A stretch of DNA of 64,000 nt from Gnetum montanum (GCA_015680685.1 MNCI01017913.1:1180352-1244351), one strand, 5' to 3'. Numbered from the stretch's first letter, positions 23,426-36,551 are shown. Program-made: numbers and translations. The notes: generated by a model not told the origin, from the sequence alone.

Positions 23426-25275
23426 AAAATATGAAAAAAAATGATGATGAAACTATGTCTTGTAGAGAAATTAAGATTTATGTGGCCAATTATGTTGATT
23501 CCCCATAATTGAAACAATCATGTGATCTGAGTAGCATGGAACTTAGTTAGTGGCATGTGTATTTGGTTGTTGTACCATTGATAGATATCACAAGTTTTTA
23601 CCTTCTACAAGCAATGAATTTTTATATAGAACAATTATTATACTAAGCATCTAATCTTGGTAGCTATGGCTCTAGGTCCTATATGTCCTCCACATATGCC
23701 ATCATGTACCTATTCTAAGACTATATGGGCTTCTACTTTACTCAATAATACACCATCATAAGACCTTAAAATAATGTATTATCAGCTACAATGACATATT
23801 ATTTTGATCCATTATGTATAGCATCCTTTTGAGAAGTAGTTAGGTATTGTGGAGGTTCATCATGCATTAGGTAAAACTTGATGTCATTAGACCACTCTTG
23901 TTGAGGAATGTTGTTAATGATTGATATGAAATTGCCTTGAGTGTTTCTCTTTTATGAAAAGAGCATAATTTTCTATCATGAAAGGTAACTTGCTAAACAC
24001 ATCAGGCATCACACTTAAGGCTAAGGTGATAATGGCATCAGCTAAGGTGTTCTTTGCTTAGGGAATGTGTTGGATATAAACATCTGTAAATTGGTAAATC
24101 AAAGTTTTAACTAAGTCATAATAAGGTTATAGGTGTTTTTATTTACATACATAAACTTTAGTTATCTAGTTGGTTACTAATTAGGAATTACCTTTTATGA
24201 TCAAAGATGTAAATCTACATTGCAAGCTATCATCAAATATTTAATTAATCCTTCATATTCCACTATGTTGTTAGTACATGGAAATTGAAAATGATAAGAA
24301 AAAAGATTAGATCTCACTAGAGGGGAGTGTTATAATATAGCAATTTTGGCTCCATGTGCAATTGAAGCTCCATCAAAGTGCATGATGGCCTCATATCCTT
24401 CAGGTACATCATTAATAATGGTTACATGTTCATTAGGTAATTCAATACTTATAGCTATGTTATCCTAAATGGTAAGTGGTAAGTTGTGTGGATATAACTT
24501 GACCTTTCATTGAGGTTTTTAAAATATAATGTAAGTTAAGCTTAGCTATGATGGCTTTCTAGTAAGCTATTTGACCACTCTCATAGATGTTAGTCATGAT
24601 GACTCTTAGTATGTTGTCCTTGCATATGCCATTGAATTAACTCCTAAAAAGGCAGTATCTCCATTTTTTCAATGAGAAGATCAAGGCTAGATAGTTATTT
24701 TCAACATTAGTATATCAAGTCTCATAAGCTTTCATAGTGCTTTTCGACCTTAGTATATCAGGTCTCAAAAGTTACAAATGTATGGCTAGTGTAGTAAATA
24801 GGTAACTCTACTCCATCATATCATTTTTGATAGAGCAAAGAGGCTATAGATGTTTCAGAGATTGTAATGTAGATGTATAATGATTTATCTTTCTAAGGAA
24901 AATACATGATATGCACCTGGATTAGCTTTTGCTTGATGTTATCAAACACTTCTTAGCATTGATTAGTCTAATCATAGTGACTTCCCTTCTTAAATAAGTA
25001 TTGTATGGATTATAGATTATCTATGAGCCTCAAGATAAGCCTACAAATAAATTGCAATTTACCTTGTAAACCTAACAATTCCTTAAGATTTCTAGGTGTT
25101 AAAAATTTTTTTATGGCCTTAACCTTATTAGGATCAACTTGTATTTCTACCTTAGATACTATGAAATCAAGCACCTTACTGATTTTAATACCAAATACAT
25201 ACTTCTTAGGATTAAGTCAAAGTTCATGTTTAACGCAAAATTGGAGCACTAAGTTTAGATCATGTGCATGATTAT
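23426..25275 (-). pseudogene. pol: T7 pol relic: RT (C-terminal), RNase H, integrase
   Basis: Read leftward from 25275: the RT segment just after the catalytic box (NNHAHDLNLVL, ELRLNPKKYVFGIK, FIVSKVEIQVDPNKVKAI, NLKELLGLQGKL); RNase H with VPEGYEAIMHFDGASIAHGA near 24395; and integrase with VHDGICGGH near 23680, CDIS instead of CxxC, and GHINLN with SFIII near 23450. It is cut by the T8 LTR on the right and joins an LTR scrap on the left. It is very close to T13 (62040-63321), both being minus-strand Tat pols. Stops and shifts are frequent. Confidence 0.75.
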
Positions 25276-25940
25276 TGATAAACTATATTTTTTTATAGCT
25301 TTAATATTGGATATCTGATATTGAAGCCTTAATATTGAATACCTGATATTAGGGGCCAAAATACAATGTCGGATATCCAATATCATGGCATTTGTGCTAG
25401 CCTATAAATATAGTGCTTGGATGCATGGTTTGGAAATAAGTTAGTCAATAGAGAAGTTGAACTCTTGGAGTTTTATTCCATAGTCTTAGAGAATAGTTAG
25501 TGAGTGCTCATAGTGTGGATTTGAGTTAGTTGTATGATATCTTATTCAAGTGGTAATGTACCTAGACACATTCCATGAATGACAATACGATCGAGATTAA
25601 CTCTTATTCATTGTAGCACTTTGACTTAGATTGGATTTACTTTCCATGTAATTTACTTTTTATGTACTTAGTTAATATTTAAATTTCCATGCATATTAAT
25701 GAATTGGCAAAATAAGCACAACTAGTTTTGAGCAAACACACATATTTGCTTGGTAATCCCAACAGTGTTATTATTTGGTTCACTTAGTAGCCTAGTGCTT
25801 GATAATCCTAGTAGTGGATATGTGGGTTCAAGACATGTATGACAAGCTAGGAATGGGCACTCATCACCCATAGGCTAGTTCTGACTCTACTTTTTGTTCT
25901 TAGTTAGTTTACTTTCTTTATTGTCATTAGGAGTAGCATA
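25276..25940 (+). repeat. T8 LTR (second LTR family)
   Basis: Starts TGATAAACTATATTT inside the T7 RT and is aligned with T9 (31400-32040) over its whole length. The U3 holds inverted GATATC words: AATATTGGATATC near 25307 against GGATATCCAATATC near 25372. A TATA box (TATAAATA) is at 25403-25410. The R/U5 part contains GCTTGGTAATCCC and TAATCCTAGTAG words, also present in T14 at the window end. The right border, shortly before the ATG at 25941, is not fixed. Confidence 0.65.
25403..25410 (+). promoter_or_regulatory. TATA box of T8 LTR
   Basis: TATAAATA in the context GCCTATAAATATAG; the T9 box at 31498-31505 has the same context. Confidence 0.65.
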
Positions 25941-28900
25941 ATGCCAAAACAACATCAAGAATCATATGCCTCACTCTAGACTAAACCATATGTGACAAAG
26001 CTACCACTAATCCAAGTGGGAAGATAGTGAACTATGATAAAGGCATAACAATATAGATGCGACAACTAGTCCCATCCATCGAATTTGACCAAATTGTGTG
26101 TGAACACTTGTGATTCATATGGTTGGGCATAGTGGGTACCTCACCGCTCATCATTTGCACCATTTCCAAGGATGATGCTAGTTATCTAGATTAGTTATAT
26201 TATAGATGATTGTTGTAAAGGTATTAACGATCTATCTTTTAGAAAATATTAATATTTTAAGTCACACATGTTATCAAGTAAAATCATGTCTTCTTCACAT
26301 AGGACTAAGATTGCATTACATGATGAAAGCACTCATAGGAGAAATGATAGGGTCTATACTGAAGAAAACTGGAGTGAACAACCTCAAGCAAGGGTTTCCT
26401 ATGCTCATTTAGACCCTTACTACATTCAACTAGTATAAAAAATTCTAGAGGAGATGGAATAAGTCCTAGAACAAGGAGGGCCTCAAGGCCAAGGACCTCC
26501 TCAAAACCTAGAAAATATAAATTAAGGGACCATGGTAAGCACTATAGAAGCCAAGGTAATTCTCCCAATTTCTTAGCTTCCTCTTCCTCCTCAACATCTA
26601 GTTCCAATGAAGATGAATGTAGGTATAGAGATAAAATTTCACTATGGGATCAAGATAAAGATAGAAATCAAACCCAAGGGAATACTCAAGGTCATCAAAA
26701 TGAGCATAGACAAGATCATCACAATCACATGACTAGAAATATATATTATCATCATAACATGTATAATATAGATGAACCCTTGTTGGCTACTAGGGGCTTG
26801 AAACATATTATTAAGGTAGTTCAAATACCCCAAAGGCATCAAAGGGATAGTTGCATCAAATGGCTTGACATGAAAAAGATTCCTAAATTTAGGGGAGGTT
26901 ATAATTCTAATCCACAACATCACTTACAAGCCTTCCATGATGTTTGTTCCTAGAAAAATATTGAAAATAAGTGGCAAAAGCTTAAGCTCTTTCCTTGAAC
27001 ACTAATAGATGAAGTTGAAAGTTGGTATAAATCGTTGGAACCAAGCTCCATCCACAAGTGGTTCACAATGCTAGAACTTTTCAAAGAAAATACCAAACCT
27101 ATGCAAGAGTGTGAAACATAAGAAAGAAGATCCAAGGGTGGAAGTAAGAAAATCATGAACCCTTGGATGTGGCCTTGGATAGATACTATTTACTACTACA
27201 TAAATGTCCTAGCCATGATTTCTCTCAAAAAGAGAAAATTTTCCACATCATATATGGGCTTCATAATGAAATGAGGAAGATTCTTGGAATTTATGCCCAA
27301 GGTCAGTTATAACAACTTAAAGTCTATAAGATATAAAGGCTAATCGAGTAGGTGGAAAAAGAAGAAGGAGAGCTATGTAAACATGAGAATGTAGAGAAAA
27401 ATAATTGGGACCCAACTCTTCAAAAGAAAAGGATACATATCTATTATAAGGAAAAACATAGCTCTTGATGAGGTGATTTCACAACAAACCTTGTCAATAC
27501 AAAAGTATATCGATGAGCTTGAAGCAAAGATCGATAAGATGTTAGAATGGATAAATGAGAAAGTTACAACTTGTGTAAAAACCATAAAGGAGAGAGTAAT
27601 GCAAAAAAAAAAAAAAAAAAAAAATCAAGTGCCACAAAAAAATGAGGAAAAGGAACCAAGAAATAGCTAAGAACACTTATCAACAAAAAGGGAAAATGGT
27701 TGTAGAAGAAGAGGCTATAGACTTAACCACTAAAGAAGATGGATGTGACATTTGCCTATATCACCATCCAAAGGGCTATTGCCCAGTCATGTTACATCTA
27801 TATGAATATTGGGATTTTGCATTAAATATCAAGTTCATAGAAACGTAAATGCCTAGGAACTTAACTTTCTCACAAGGTAATTATAGATAGTCCTACAACC
27901 AACTGCAGTATCCTAGTGGGACTTCTTACCAACATTAATACTATCATCCAATGCAATGGAACATCCACAATCATGGGAGAGGTAATCATCCAACCAAGAC
28001 TACCCTTACTATTAGCTAAACCCATATGAATATTATTTTTAATAACGTATTTCCCTAATAGGTTCTACTTCCCCTACCTCAAATTACTACTACCACTCTC
28101 CCAAATATCATCATCCTGCAACATCTTCCGTTAAATCACCACATTAGACATCTCATCATTCATCATATCCTCAATATTATCATACTTCCATTCACCATAT
28201 GTCATCACCAACAACACAAGAAGGTTCAACACCACAACATCAACAAAAGAATGCCAATTGTGCTATGAACACACATAGAAATGATAATGCTAGTAGATCT
28301 CCACCACAACCTTGAAAACGTCCTTTCTTCAGGATGGTCTCTATGTGTAAGCACAACACTCATGGACCTACTAACTCATCAAAGTAGCACAAGGCCAATC
28401 TAATTCAACAACCTTCCTCACCAAATCAATGTCTCCTAATCATATGCAAAAGCCAACAACCATTACCACTCCAACACAAGACATAAATGATAAACCTATT
28501 ATTGTGGAGAGACAAAAGAATCAATGCATTGCTACTGATAGAAAAATCTGTAGTTGTGGATCAAAAATTTGAAATATTAACATAGTCCACAAGAAATTTC
28601 AAGCACAAGTATGTGAGAAAAAACCAATCTACATAGTAGCTACTAAACTAGAAGACATCTAGTGGCTTGAAAACAAGAATATAAAATTATTTCAAAGATG
28701 AATGGAGGTAACTAATTTACTTATTAGTTCTAGACTTAAGAAAATGAACCAAATAGAGACTTAGATGCATATATCTTACCCTATACTATTGAAAAAGGAT
28801 ATTAAACATGGAGACCCAAGAATTAAACTAGAAAATCAACAAGAAAAAGAAAATACATCTAGATGCTCCAAAATAGAAATACCTTCAAGCCCAAATGAAG

Positions 28901-28960
28901 ATACATCTTTGAATGATTCAAATAAGACTATCACCAATGTTGGATGTGCTACCACATAAT
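25941..28960 (+). pseudogene. gag: T8 gag of a second gypsy family, decayed
   Basis: The probable start is MPKQHQESYASL at 25941. Recognisable parts: MTRNIYYHHNMYNIDEPLL (26729 on), the gag core KIPKFRGGY with QHHLQAFHDVC (26875-26945), VESWYKSLEPSSIHKW (27010-27060), a coiled-coil-like stretch QKYIDELEAKIDKMLEWINE (27490-27560), a Lys-rich part with a 22-base poly-A run (27603-27624), and DGCDICLYHHPKGYC (27740-27785), a possible metal-binding block. From 27890 to 28500 it turns into Pro/Gln/Thr/His-rich text, and 28500-28960 is unassigned. Stops are common. No protease or pol follows before T9. Confidence 0.65.
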
Positions 28961-30377
28961 TAATTAAATCAATAATGTTGATACTTGGAAAACTAGTGGT
29001 GTATAACCAGGGGATTATACGGTCCATTTCCCAAATGTGCAACCATAAGATTAGTCATGGGGAGATGCTCCATCCTAGTTTAACAACTAATAAGTATTTT
29101 TCCCCTTTTTTGTTTTACAATTTTTTATCATTTTTCTATTTCTTCTAACATTTTCTAATTCTTCATATGTTTTCCATTTCTTTATATCTTTCTCTTTTCT
29201 TGAGTCATTCTCTTTATGTTTTATGAATGTATTTTATGTTTTTGTTAATAAAATTGCCAAGTCATGATGCAGAAGCCAACACTATGTGTTAGGTTTTTGT
29301 GCTATACTATCAAGATGATTAGGTAAGTAATTGTGTAAAGTAGTGAGACCACCTCATCCATCCCTCCATTTTTCTAAATAAGAGGTCCTTTTCATGGAAA
29401 AATTTAGTTCTTCTTTTATGAAACTAAAATTAATCAATGATCATTATAGCTTGAAGAAAGATGAAATGAACAAGTGCGAATGGTAAGAGTGTGACCTCAA
29501 GGGAATTTGTTGGGTTCTCTTCCTAAATTCCTTCATGTGGTTTATGAACCCTCAAGGAATGTATGATGACTTTTTCATTGACCAATAAATAGGAAGCTAT
29601 GTCTTTGCATGATGTGGTTCCCATAAAAAAAAAGAGACAAACAAAAAGAGAGAGAGAGAGAAAAAAATAATGGAAATTCAACACACACCCCTTAGACACA
29701 TTAATGGGCTATAAGAACTAATTATGGGGTTGGAAAGACATGTTACCCATGCCTGAAGATGCCCCTCTAACTAAGCCCCTTTCTTCCTTCTTCCCTTTTC
29801 TTCTCTTTTTGGAGAGATGATTATTTTTTGACATGGTTGTGGACTCATGGTGGTTGGTAGGATGGAACACATCAATGCAAGGTCATTGTTCATGTTATTG
29901 ACTTCATCTAAACTTGGAAAAATAGGTATGTTGATCATTTTAATCACATTTTCATAAGAATATATTGTAGACATGGTTAAGTACCTTACATCTTGATCTT
30001 TGCAATCCCTTCTCATACCATTATTCATCTCACTATTGCATATGATTATGAGGCTTTTTATTTTGTGTAGTATAGTGCAACATCCCAACCATGAAAGTTG
30101 TGTGTTGTTTGGAACAAGGACATGATCTACCTTTAACTTCTAGGGTGCTCATGGACATCTATAAAAGCGGTTATGTAAGGGCATTATGGTAGGAGCCTAC
30201 TTTGGGGAGGACCCACTTGCATAATGTTTTCTAATCATGTCTTTGAACTAACCTTCACATCTTCCAGAACATCAATGATAGTTTCTTTGAATTTATGAAT
30301 AAATTTGGGACTAATTCTCATTCGTGTCATTAATTTTTTCTACTTTTTTATTTCCATATCTATTAATATTTCTTGGC

Positions 30378-30593
30378 AATCTTCTAAATTAGACCTTTGG
30401 TTTTAATTGTTTGAAAACTTGTGTGCTTTGAACTTTTTTGAAATTTTTTCTAACATACTATTTTCAAACATTGTGATAAGGTAATCTTCTAAATCAGGCC
30501 TTTGGTTTTAATTGTTTAAAAACTTGTGTGCTTTGAATTTTTTGAAATTTTTGAAATTTTTTCTAACATACTATTTTCAAACATTGTGATAAC
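30378..30593 (+). repeat. Tandem duplication, units of about 105-110 bp
   Basis: Unit 1 (30378-30480) and unit 2 (30483-30593) both run AATCTTCTAAATYAG...TTTGGTTTTAATTGTTT...ACTTGTGTGCTTTGAA...CTAACATACTATTTTC...ACATTGTGATAA. They differ at a few bases and by an added TTTTTGAAA in unit 2. Confidence 0.85.
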
Positions 30594-30671
30594 CAATAAT
30601 AATTGATTAATCCTGAAGCTATTCACATTTTTTGATCAATTATTATTGGTTATCACAATGTTTGAAAATAG
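30571..30671. repeat. Perfect 37-bp inverted repeat with 27-base loop
   Basis: The arm 30571-30607 (starting CTATTTTCAAACATTGTG) is the exact reverse complement of 30635-30671 (ending CACAATGTTTGAAAATAG). The left arm includes the end of tandem unit 2, so the right arm is a third, inverted copy of that end. No mismatches in 37 bp, in a region where other repeats differ by about a tenth. Confidence 0.9.
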
Positions 30672-31399
30672 GATGTTTTCCACTCATTGCTACTTGAATA
30701 AGAGACCATACAACTAACTTAGATCAACACTATGGGAACTCATTGACTATTCTTTAAGACTATAGAACAAAACTGCAAGAGTTCAGCTATACTATTGGCT
30801 AACTTAAATGCATTTTGATCATCACCTGTGCTTAAATGCAAACTAAGGAATCCAAAAAGGGTTAATTATTAAGGAAAATTTACCAAAACTAATGTTGATC
30901 CTTTGGTGACTACAAGTGATGCTAAAATAAACACCTAAGGAAGAAGGTGTTTTTTCAGGCATGAAAACAAAGCCAAGAGGAGGAAAATGGAGGATATGCC
31001 CATAATCATAGCACATACAAGAGAGTAGCTCAAACTTCACATGTTTGCTAGATCCATGGGATAATGAGAAGAAATTTCAATCCATCCTTCAAGAATGTTT
31101 TGCATAACTACAGAAGCATCAACATAACAATCAAGGTTAAAAGTCTACCATTATTAGTGGCAACAAGAAGAATCATCTTTAGCGGGTTTTTGAAGACCTC
31201 TAAAAATTTTGTAATCTTCAATGTCTGTCCAATCTTTTTATCACTCTATCCACTTGAATAAAATTTTGTAATGTAGCACTTAGAGTTAGTTAGTAGTTTG
31301 CATATCAATTAATAATCCCATACCTTCCTAATATTTTGTAAGGGACTTGTTCCTTCTTTTGTTCACTAGAGGATGAGTTTTCATTCAATCATGAAGGTA

Positions 31400-32040
31400 T
31401 GAAAAACTATATTTTATCTAGCTTTGATATTGGATATCTAATATTGTAGGGCAATATGTGTTGTCAAATATCCAATATCATGGCATGTGTGCGAGCCTAT
31501 AAATATAGCACTTTGGTGCATGGTTTGAGCATAAGTTAGTCAATAGTGTAGCTGAAATCTTGCAATTTTATTTTATAGTCTTAGAGAATAGTCAATGAGT
31601 GGCTATAGTATCAATCTGAGCTAGTTGTATAGTGTCTTATTCAAGTAGCAATGTACTTGGACACATACCATGAATGGCAATAAGATTGAGATTGACTCTT
31701 ATTCATTGCAGCACTTTGACTTATATTAAATTCACTTTCCATGAAATTTACTTTTCATGTACTTAGTTAATATTTACATTTTCATGCATATTAATAAATT
31801 GGTGAAATCAATGTGATTAGTTTCAAGTGTAAATATGTATTCACTTGGTAGTCCCAAAAATGTTACTTCTTGGTTTACCTAGTAGCGTAGCGCTTGGTAA
31901 TCCTAGTAGCAAATACATGGGTTTAGAATAAGTACGACAAGTTGGGAATGAACACTCATCACCCATAGGCTAGTTTAGACTTTACTTTTCATTCTTAATT
32001 AGTTTAATAATTGATTTATTTATTTTCATTAGGAGTAGCA
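31400..32040 (+). repeat. T9 LTR, same family as T8
   Basis: Starts TGAAAAACTATATTTTATC and follows the T8 LTR throughout, with the inverted GATATC-type words, the TATA box at 31498-31505 and the TTGGTAATCCTAGTAGC words. After it, similarity to T8 continues into the gag start, so it stands as a 5' LTR. Confidence 0.65.
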
Positions 32041-32252
32041 TAAGGCTGAAACAACATCAAGAATCATATGCCTCACTTTCAACTAAATCATACACGACAA
32101 AGCCACCACTAGTCCAAGTGGGAAGACAAAAAACTACAATCAAGGCATAACAACCTAGATGCCACAACTAGTTCTATCAATAGAATTTGACTAGATCATG
32201 CATAAACACTTGTGATTCATATGGTTGGGCATAGGGGGTACCTTGCCACTCA
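32041..32252 (+). pseudogene. gag: T9 gag start, truncated
   Basis: Homologous to T8 from 25941 on: KQHQESYASLSTKSYTTKPP and PLVQVGRQ here against KQHQESYASL and PLIQVGR in T8. Similarity to T8 ends at about 32252, where T10 sequence begins. Confidence 0.55.
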
Positions 32253-35200
32253 TTAGTTACCTACCACTTTGGACTTTATAACAATATTGTCAAAATAATC
32301 ATTAAGCAATCCTAGCATATAATCACTAAAAATGCAAGTTAAACCCTTGACTTAGAGGTAGGTGACATAACCAAAGACTTTCTAGTTGAGGTTGTTGTCA
32401 GAACACATAGTGGTAAGGAGAAAACCTTAAACTAAGTTCCTTACTGAAACCTCAATATTTTCAAGACATCACCAAGGTCCTACAAAGTAACATTAAGGTC
32501 TTTGCCTAGTCATATGAAGACATGCTAGGCATAGACCCTTATTTAGTCCAACACAACATCATACTAGATCCTAGCATTAGATTGGTTAAGCAAAAAGTGT
32601 AGAATATTAGACCTAATTTTGCCTTAGTAATTCATGATGAAATCTCAAAGCTCTATTAAGTTGGTTTTATTAGGGTTGTCGACTACATAGAATGGGTGTC
32701 CAACATAGTGGTAGTTCCAAATAAAAATGGGAGCATTCATATTTGCATCGATGTTTGAGACCTAGATAAAGCAACTATCGAAGATGACTTTCCTTTGTCT
32801 AGTATTGATTAACTTATTAATACTATAGCTAGACATGCCTTGTTGTCCTTTATGGATGGATTATTAGGATATAACTAGATTAGGATCAACCTAGAGCACC
32901 AACTTAGCATGACCTTCATGACCCCATAGGGTACCTTTTACTATACTATGATACCCTTTGGCCTTAAGAATGTAGGAGCAACATACTAAATAGTTATGAC
33001 CTATATCTTCAGTGATTATGTGCTAGGGTTACTTAATGATTATGTAGATGATATAGTTGTTAAGTCCAAAGTGGTCAATGACCATGCTAATGAGCTAGAC
33101 ATTGTGATTAAACAATGTCTCAAATATGAGCTTAGGTTCAATCCCAAGAAATGTGTCTTCGGTGTTAAGACCAGTATGATGCTTAGCTTTGTAGTATCTA
33201 AAGTAGGGATTCATGTCGATTTTGATAAGGCTAAGGTCATATCCAAATTAGCAGTGCCTACCAACCTTAAAGGACTTCAAGGATTTCATGGTAGATCATA
33301 GTTTATTCATAGGTTTATTACTAGGCTTACGGATAAGTTACAGCTTGTGCAACACTTGCTTAAAAAAGAAGTTCACTATGAGTGGATGGCTTAATTATAA
33401 GAGGCCTTAAAACCATAAGTGAGAGTTGGCACAACTACTAATATTTGATTATTTTCAAGAGGGTAAATCATTATTCATCTCCCTTACCATATCCAAGATG
33501 TCCATTGCTTCTCTACTTTATCAGAAACATGATTATCAAGTAGAGATGTGAGCATACTACCTTAGCCATGCACTAGTTTTCCATGAGACCTAATACACTG
33601 AAGTGCAAAAGTATTACCTAGCACTAGCCTTCTCCTTGAATAATTGGAGACATTGCTTCTTTAGAAGCCAAGTTAATGTCATTTGTAAGGATAACATACT
33701 TAGAGACATAACCACAAAATTTGATCTTCATTACATCTCTTAATCCTCAATGAAAGTTCAAGTTATAACTATACAACTCATAGTTTCACCTATTGATGAC
33801 CAAGAAACCATAGATCTTGAGTTCTTTGACAAGCATATTATCACTATTAGCCAAGTGCCTAAGGGTTATGAAGTGGCCATGCACTTTGACGAAGCTTGAA
33901 CTACCCATGGGGCCAATGTTGTTGGCATCATGACATTTCCATCTAGTAAAATCTAATCCTTTGCCTATTGTTTTAACTTCCCATGTAACAACAACATAGT
34001 GGAATATAAAGTTTTAATTAAAGGGATGATGGTAGCTCATGACCTACAAATTAAATTCTTAATTATCAAAGTTGATTCACAGGTTGTGATCAACCAAGTG
34101 ACTGATGTCTATGCATGTAAAGCCAAACACTTGCAACCATACTATGACTTAGAAAAGTAATTATAATTATTAAAACATTTCAAAAATTTTGATATCCAAT
34201 ACATAGCCCAAAATGAGAATGTCATAGCCAATGCAATTGCAACGTTAGCCCTTAGTGTGACATCAAAGGTGTTTGGTAAGTTTCCCACTTTAATTGTGAA
34301 CTGTGCTACTCTTGTTACATAGAACACTGAGCATACCTTTGTGGCTTTTGTTCATATTAATCCTCTTAGAGAATGGTACGATGATATAAAATTTTATCTT
34401 ATGCATGAAAAATCCTCACAAGGCCAGCATACTACTCAAAAGGATGCCATACACAAGTGATTAAAGTAGTATGTCATCATAGGTGATAATACATTATGTC
34501 GATGATCCTATGATGGCATACTTCTAAAGTGCTTAGGCAAAACCAAACCTAGAATAGTCCAAGGGGAGGTTCATGAGGGTGTTTTTTGAGGACATATATG
34601 ACCAAGAGCTATGGCCAGTAAGATTAGATGATTAGGCTACTATTCATCCCGTATGGAAAATGACTGATTGTAGAAGGTCAAGTGATTTGACACACGCCAA
34701 TGATATAGCAACCTTATGCATGTACCACCAATTGAGTTGCATACCACTCAAATAACATGGCCATTTCAATGATGGGGGTTGGATATCATTAGACCCATAA
34801 TGCCCAAGTCTTTTGTAGGGCATAGATTTATCATCACTACAACCAAATACTTTACAAAGTTGGTTGAGGCTATTTCCCTAAGGAGGACTACATCGAAGTA
34901 GGTATGCAAATTCATCCTAGATAACATTGTAGCTCACTTTGGCATACCCATGACCATATTTATAGATAATGGAGGATAATTTAGAAGTAAAAAAACAAAA
35001 TATTTCTATGATGTCCTATTCATTAAGCATTCTTGCTCATCACCTTATTACCCTCAAGCCAATGGACAAGAAGAATCAATCAACAAGGCCATCATCAAAT
35101 TACTTAAAAATATGCTCAATAATAGCAAGTGAAAATGGCATGAGTAGCTTGTCCATGCACTATGGGCATATAGAAGAACCTATTGCATAGTAATTGGTGT

Positions 35201-35802
35201 GATCCCTTATAGTTGGCTTATGATTCTAAAGTTATTTTATCTCTTGAATTGTTGGTTCCTTCACTTTAAGTAGCCTTGAACAACTTCATCAATGACAAGT
35301 AGAATAAGTAGTTGTAGAAAAAAACCCTAGAATTTGTGGAGGAGCAATGTATGAAAGCAATTAATCTCATAAAACACTATCAAGAGAGGAAGAAGTAGTA
35401 GCATCACCATAATTTGACCATGTGTAAGATCAAGGTGGATGGCTTGGTTCTCAAAGTTGTTCGTGAGAATGCAGACAAATTATTAGTGAACTAGGAATGA
35501 CATATAGTAATTGAGTGTTCATGATAGCTGAAATGGATGGGAATGAGTTGGCTAACTAGTTAATCATTCCTATTTAAATTCATACTACATGTTGCTTTCA
35601 ATGATCCGCTATGACTTTAAATTGGCAACACAGCCTGTTGAGGCATTAAACTAGTACCATGGCTCACCATATCCTTAAACTAGAAACTTTAATGATTTGG
35701 ATAGCTTGATTTTATCATCTCATGTGACCTAGCATTATGATATGCAATGGTGTTTTGTATTCTTTTTTGGTGCCTCTTAGGATAATCTTCTAGGTATCAA
35801 TA
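32253..35802 (+). mobile_element. T10: pol and 3' end of a Tat-type element
   Basis: Plus-strand remnant holding the pre-RT segment, RT, RNase H, integrase, a short untranslated tail with TTAAACTAG words (35590-35690) and a worn copy of the pre-LTR hairpin (35766-35802). The gag, protease and 5' LTR are absent; the left border is the T9 gag start. Confidence 0.75.
32380..35640 (+). pseudogene. pol: T10 pol: RT, RNase H, integrase, decayed
   Basis: Copies RNA into DNA and integrates it. Visible in order: NIKVFA and YEDMLGIDPYLVQHNIILD (32490-32575); RT with GSIHICIDV, DDFPLSSID, HALLSFMDGLLGYN (32840-32880), YTMIPFGLKNVGATY (32940-32985), the intact catalytic box YVDD at 33041-33052, and FNPKKCVFGVKT; RNase H with VPKGYEVAMHFDEA near 33850 (FDGAS has become FDEA plus stop); and integrase with DNGG near 34965, PYYPQANGQEESINKAI near 35040-35090 (catalytic Glu kept), and a C-terminal KLLVN. 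Many TAG stops replace Gln or Trp codons. T10 preserves the RT block that T11 has lost. Confidence 0.8.
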
Positions 35803-36551
35803 ATGTTGATGTTATAAGTTAGCCAGGAAGCATGCTAACATTATTTAGCATCCAACAATTTGGAATAAGAAATGGTAAGTTCAAATATTTTAACAAATGT
35901 TTTATGGGTAAATAACCCTTATTATTTTTATACAAAGATATCATGACTATTCAAACAAAAAATAAGAAGATGCTTGACCACCATCTTGGTGATGCATAGA
36001 ATTAGGAATCAGCAATGACATGATCATAAAGGATGTGAGGCTAGCTTTTGTTGTTTTGAAAGTAGCTCATAATGGAGAATAAATATCATTAAACTCATTT
36101 ATCATTTCATTTACATTAAATGATATAACAAGGAGAGGCATGACATCATGATGTAAGTGTGAATAATTTAAAGAAAAAGTGATGGAGCTTCATGACATTC
36201 ACAAAGTTGGCCTCATGACTAGCACTTGTATGTGAGTTGAGGTGTCCCATTCATGACTGATCATAGAACATAAACACACAAAATAATTTGACATTGTCCT
36301 ATTCTAGTTATGTAAAAATCCCACCACCAGTGCAAGCATTAAATTTTCTTTCACATGGCTAGAAACATCCAAAAATGTCTTTGAGCATCATGATTTTGGG
36401 CACTCTATAAATCATCAATATTTTGACTAGAATTTTAGTAAATTAGATCACAAGCCCACTTAGAGGAGGAGGGGGAGGCACATTCTATTAAATTCATGGT
36501 AGGGTTTGGGGTAGTTAAAGCCACATTTGAGGAGATCCCTTGACTTTTGTA
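35641..36551. other. T10 tail and unassigned spacer
   Basis: GGTGTTTTGTATTC and the hairpin arms (35766-35802) match the pre-LTR region of T12, but the purine tract GGGGCC is gone and no clear LTR start TGAAACACC follows. From 35803 to 36551 I recognise nothing; it might be a decayed T10 LTR. Confidence 0.4.

Larger units (their letters stand above)
28961..31399. other. Unassigned AT-rich stretch between T8 gag and T9
   Basis: No open frame with family features. A T-rich tract lies at 29095-29220, a (GA)n patch at 29646-29660, and a repeat cluster with a perfect hairpin at 30378-30671. It may be the 3' untranslated part of T8, but the 3' LTR that would prove this is not clear. Confidence 0.4.

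Noticed and set aside
25005-25271. Plus-strand frame of 88 codons, and a similar minus-strand frame at 50876-51163
   Set aside because: Both are the reverse complement of the same RT segment in T7 and T11, which explains their likeness.
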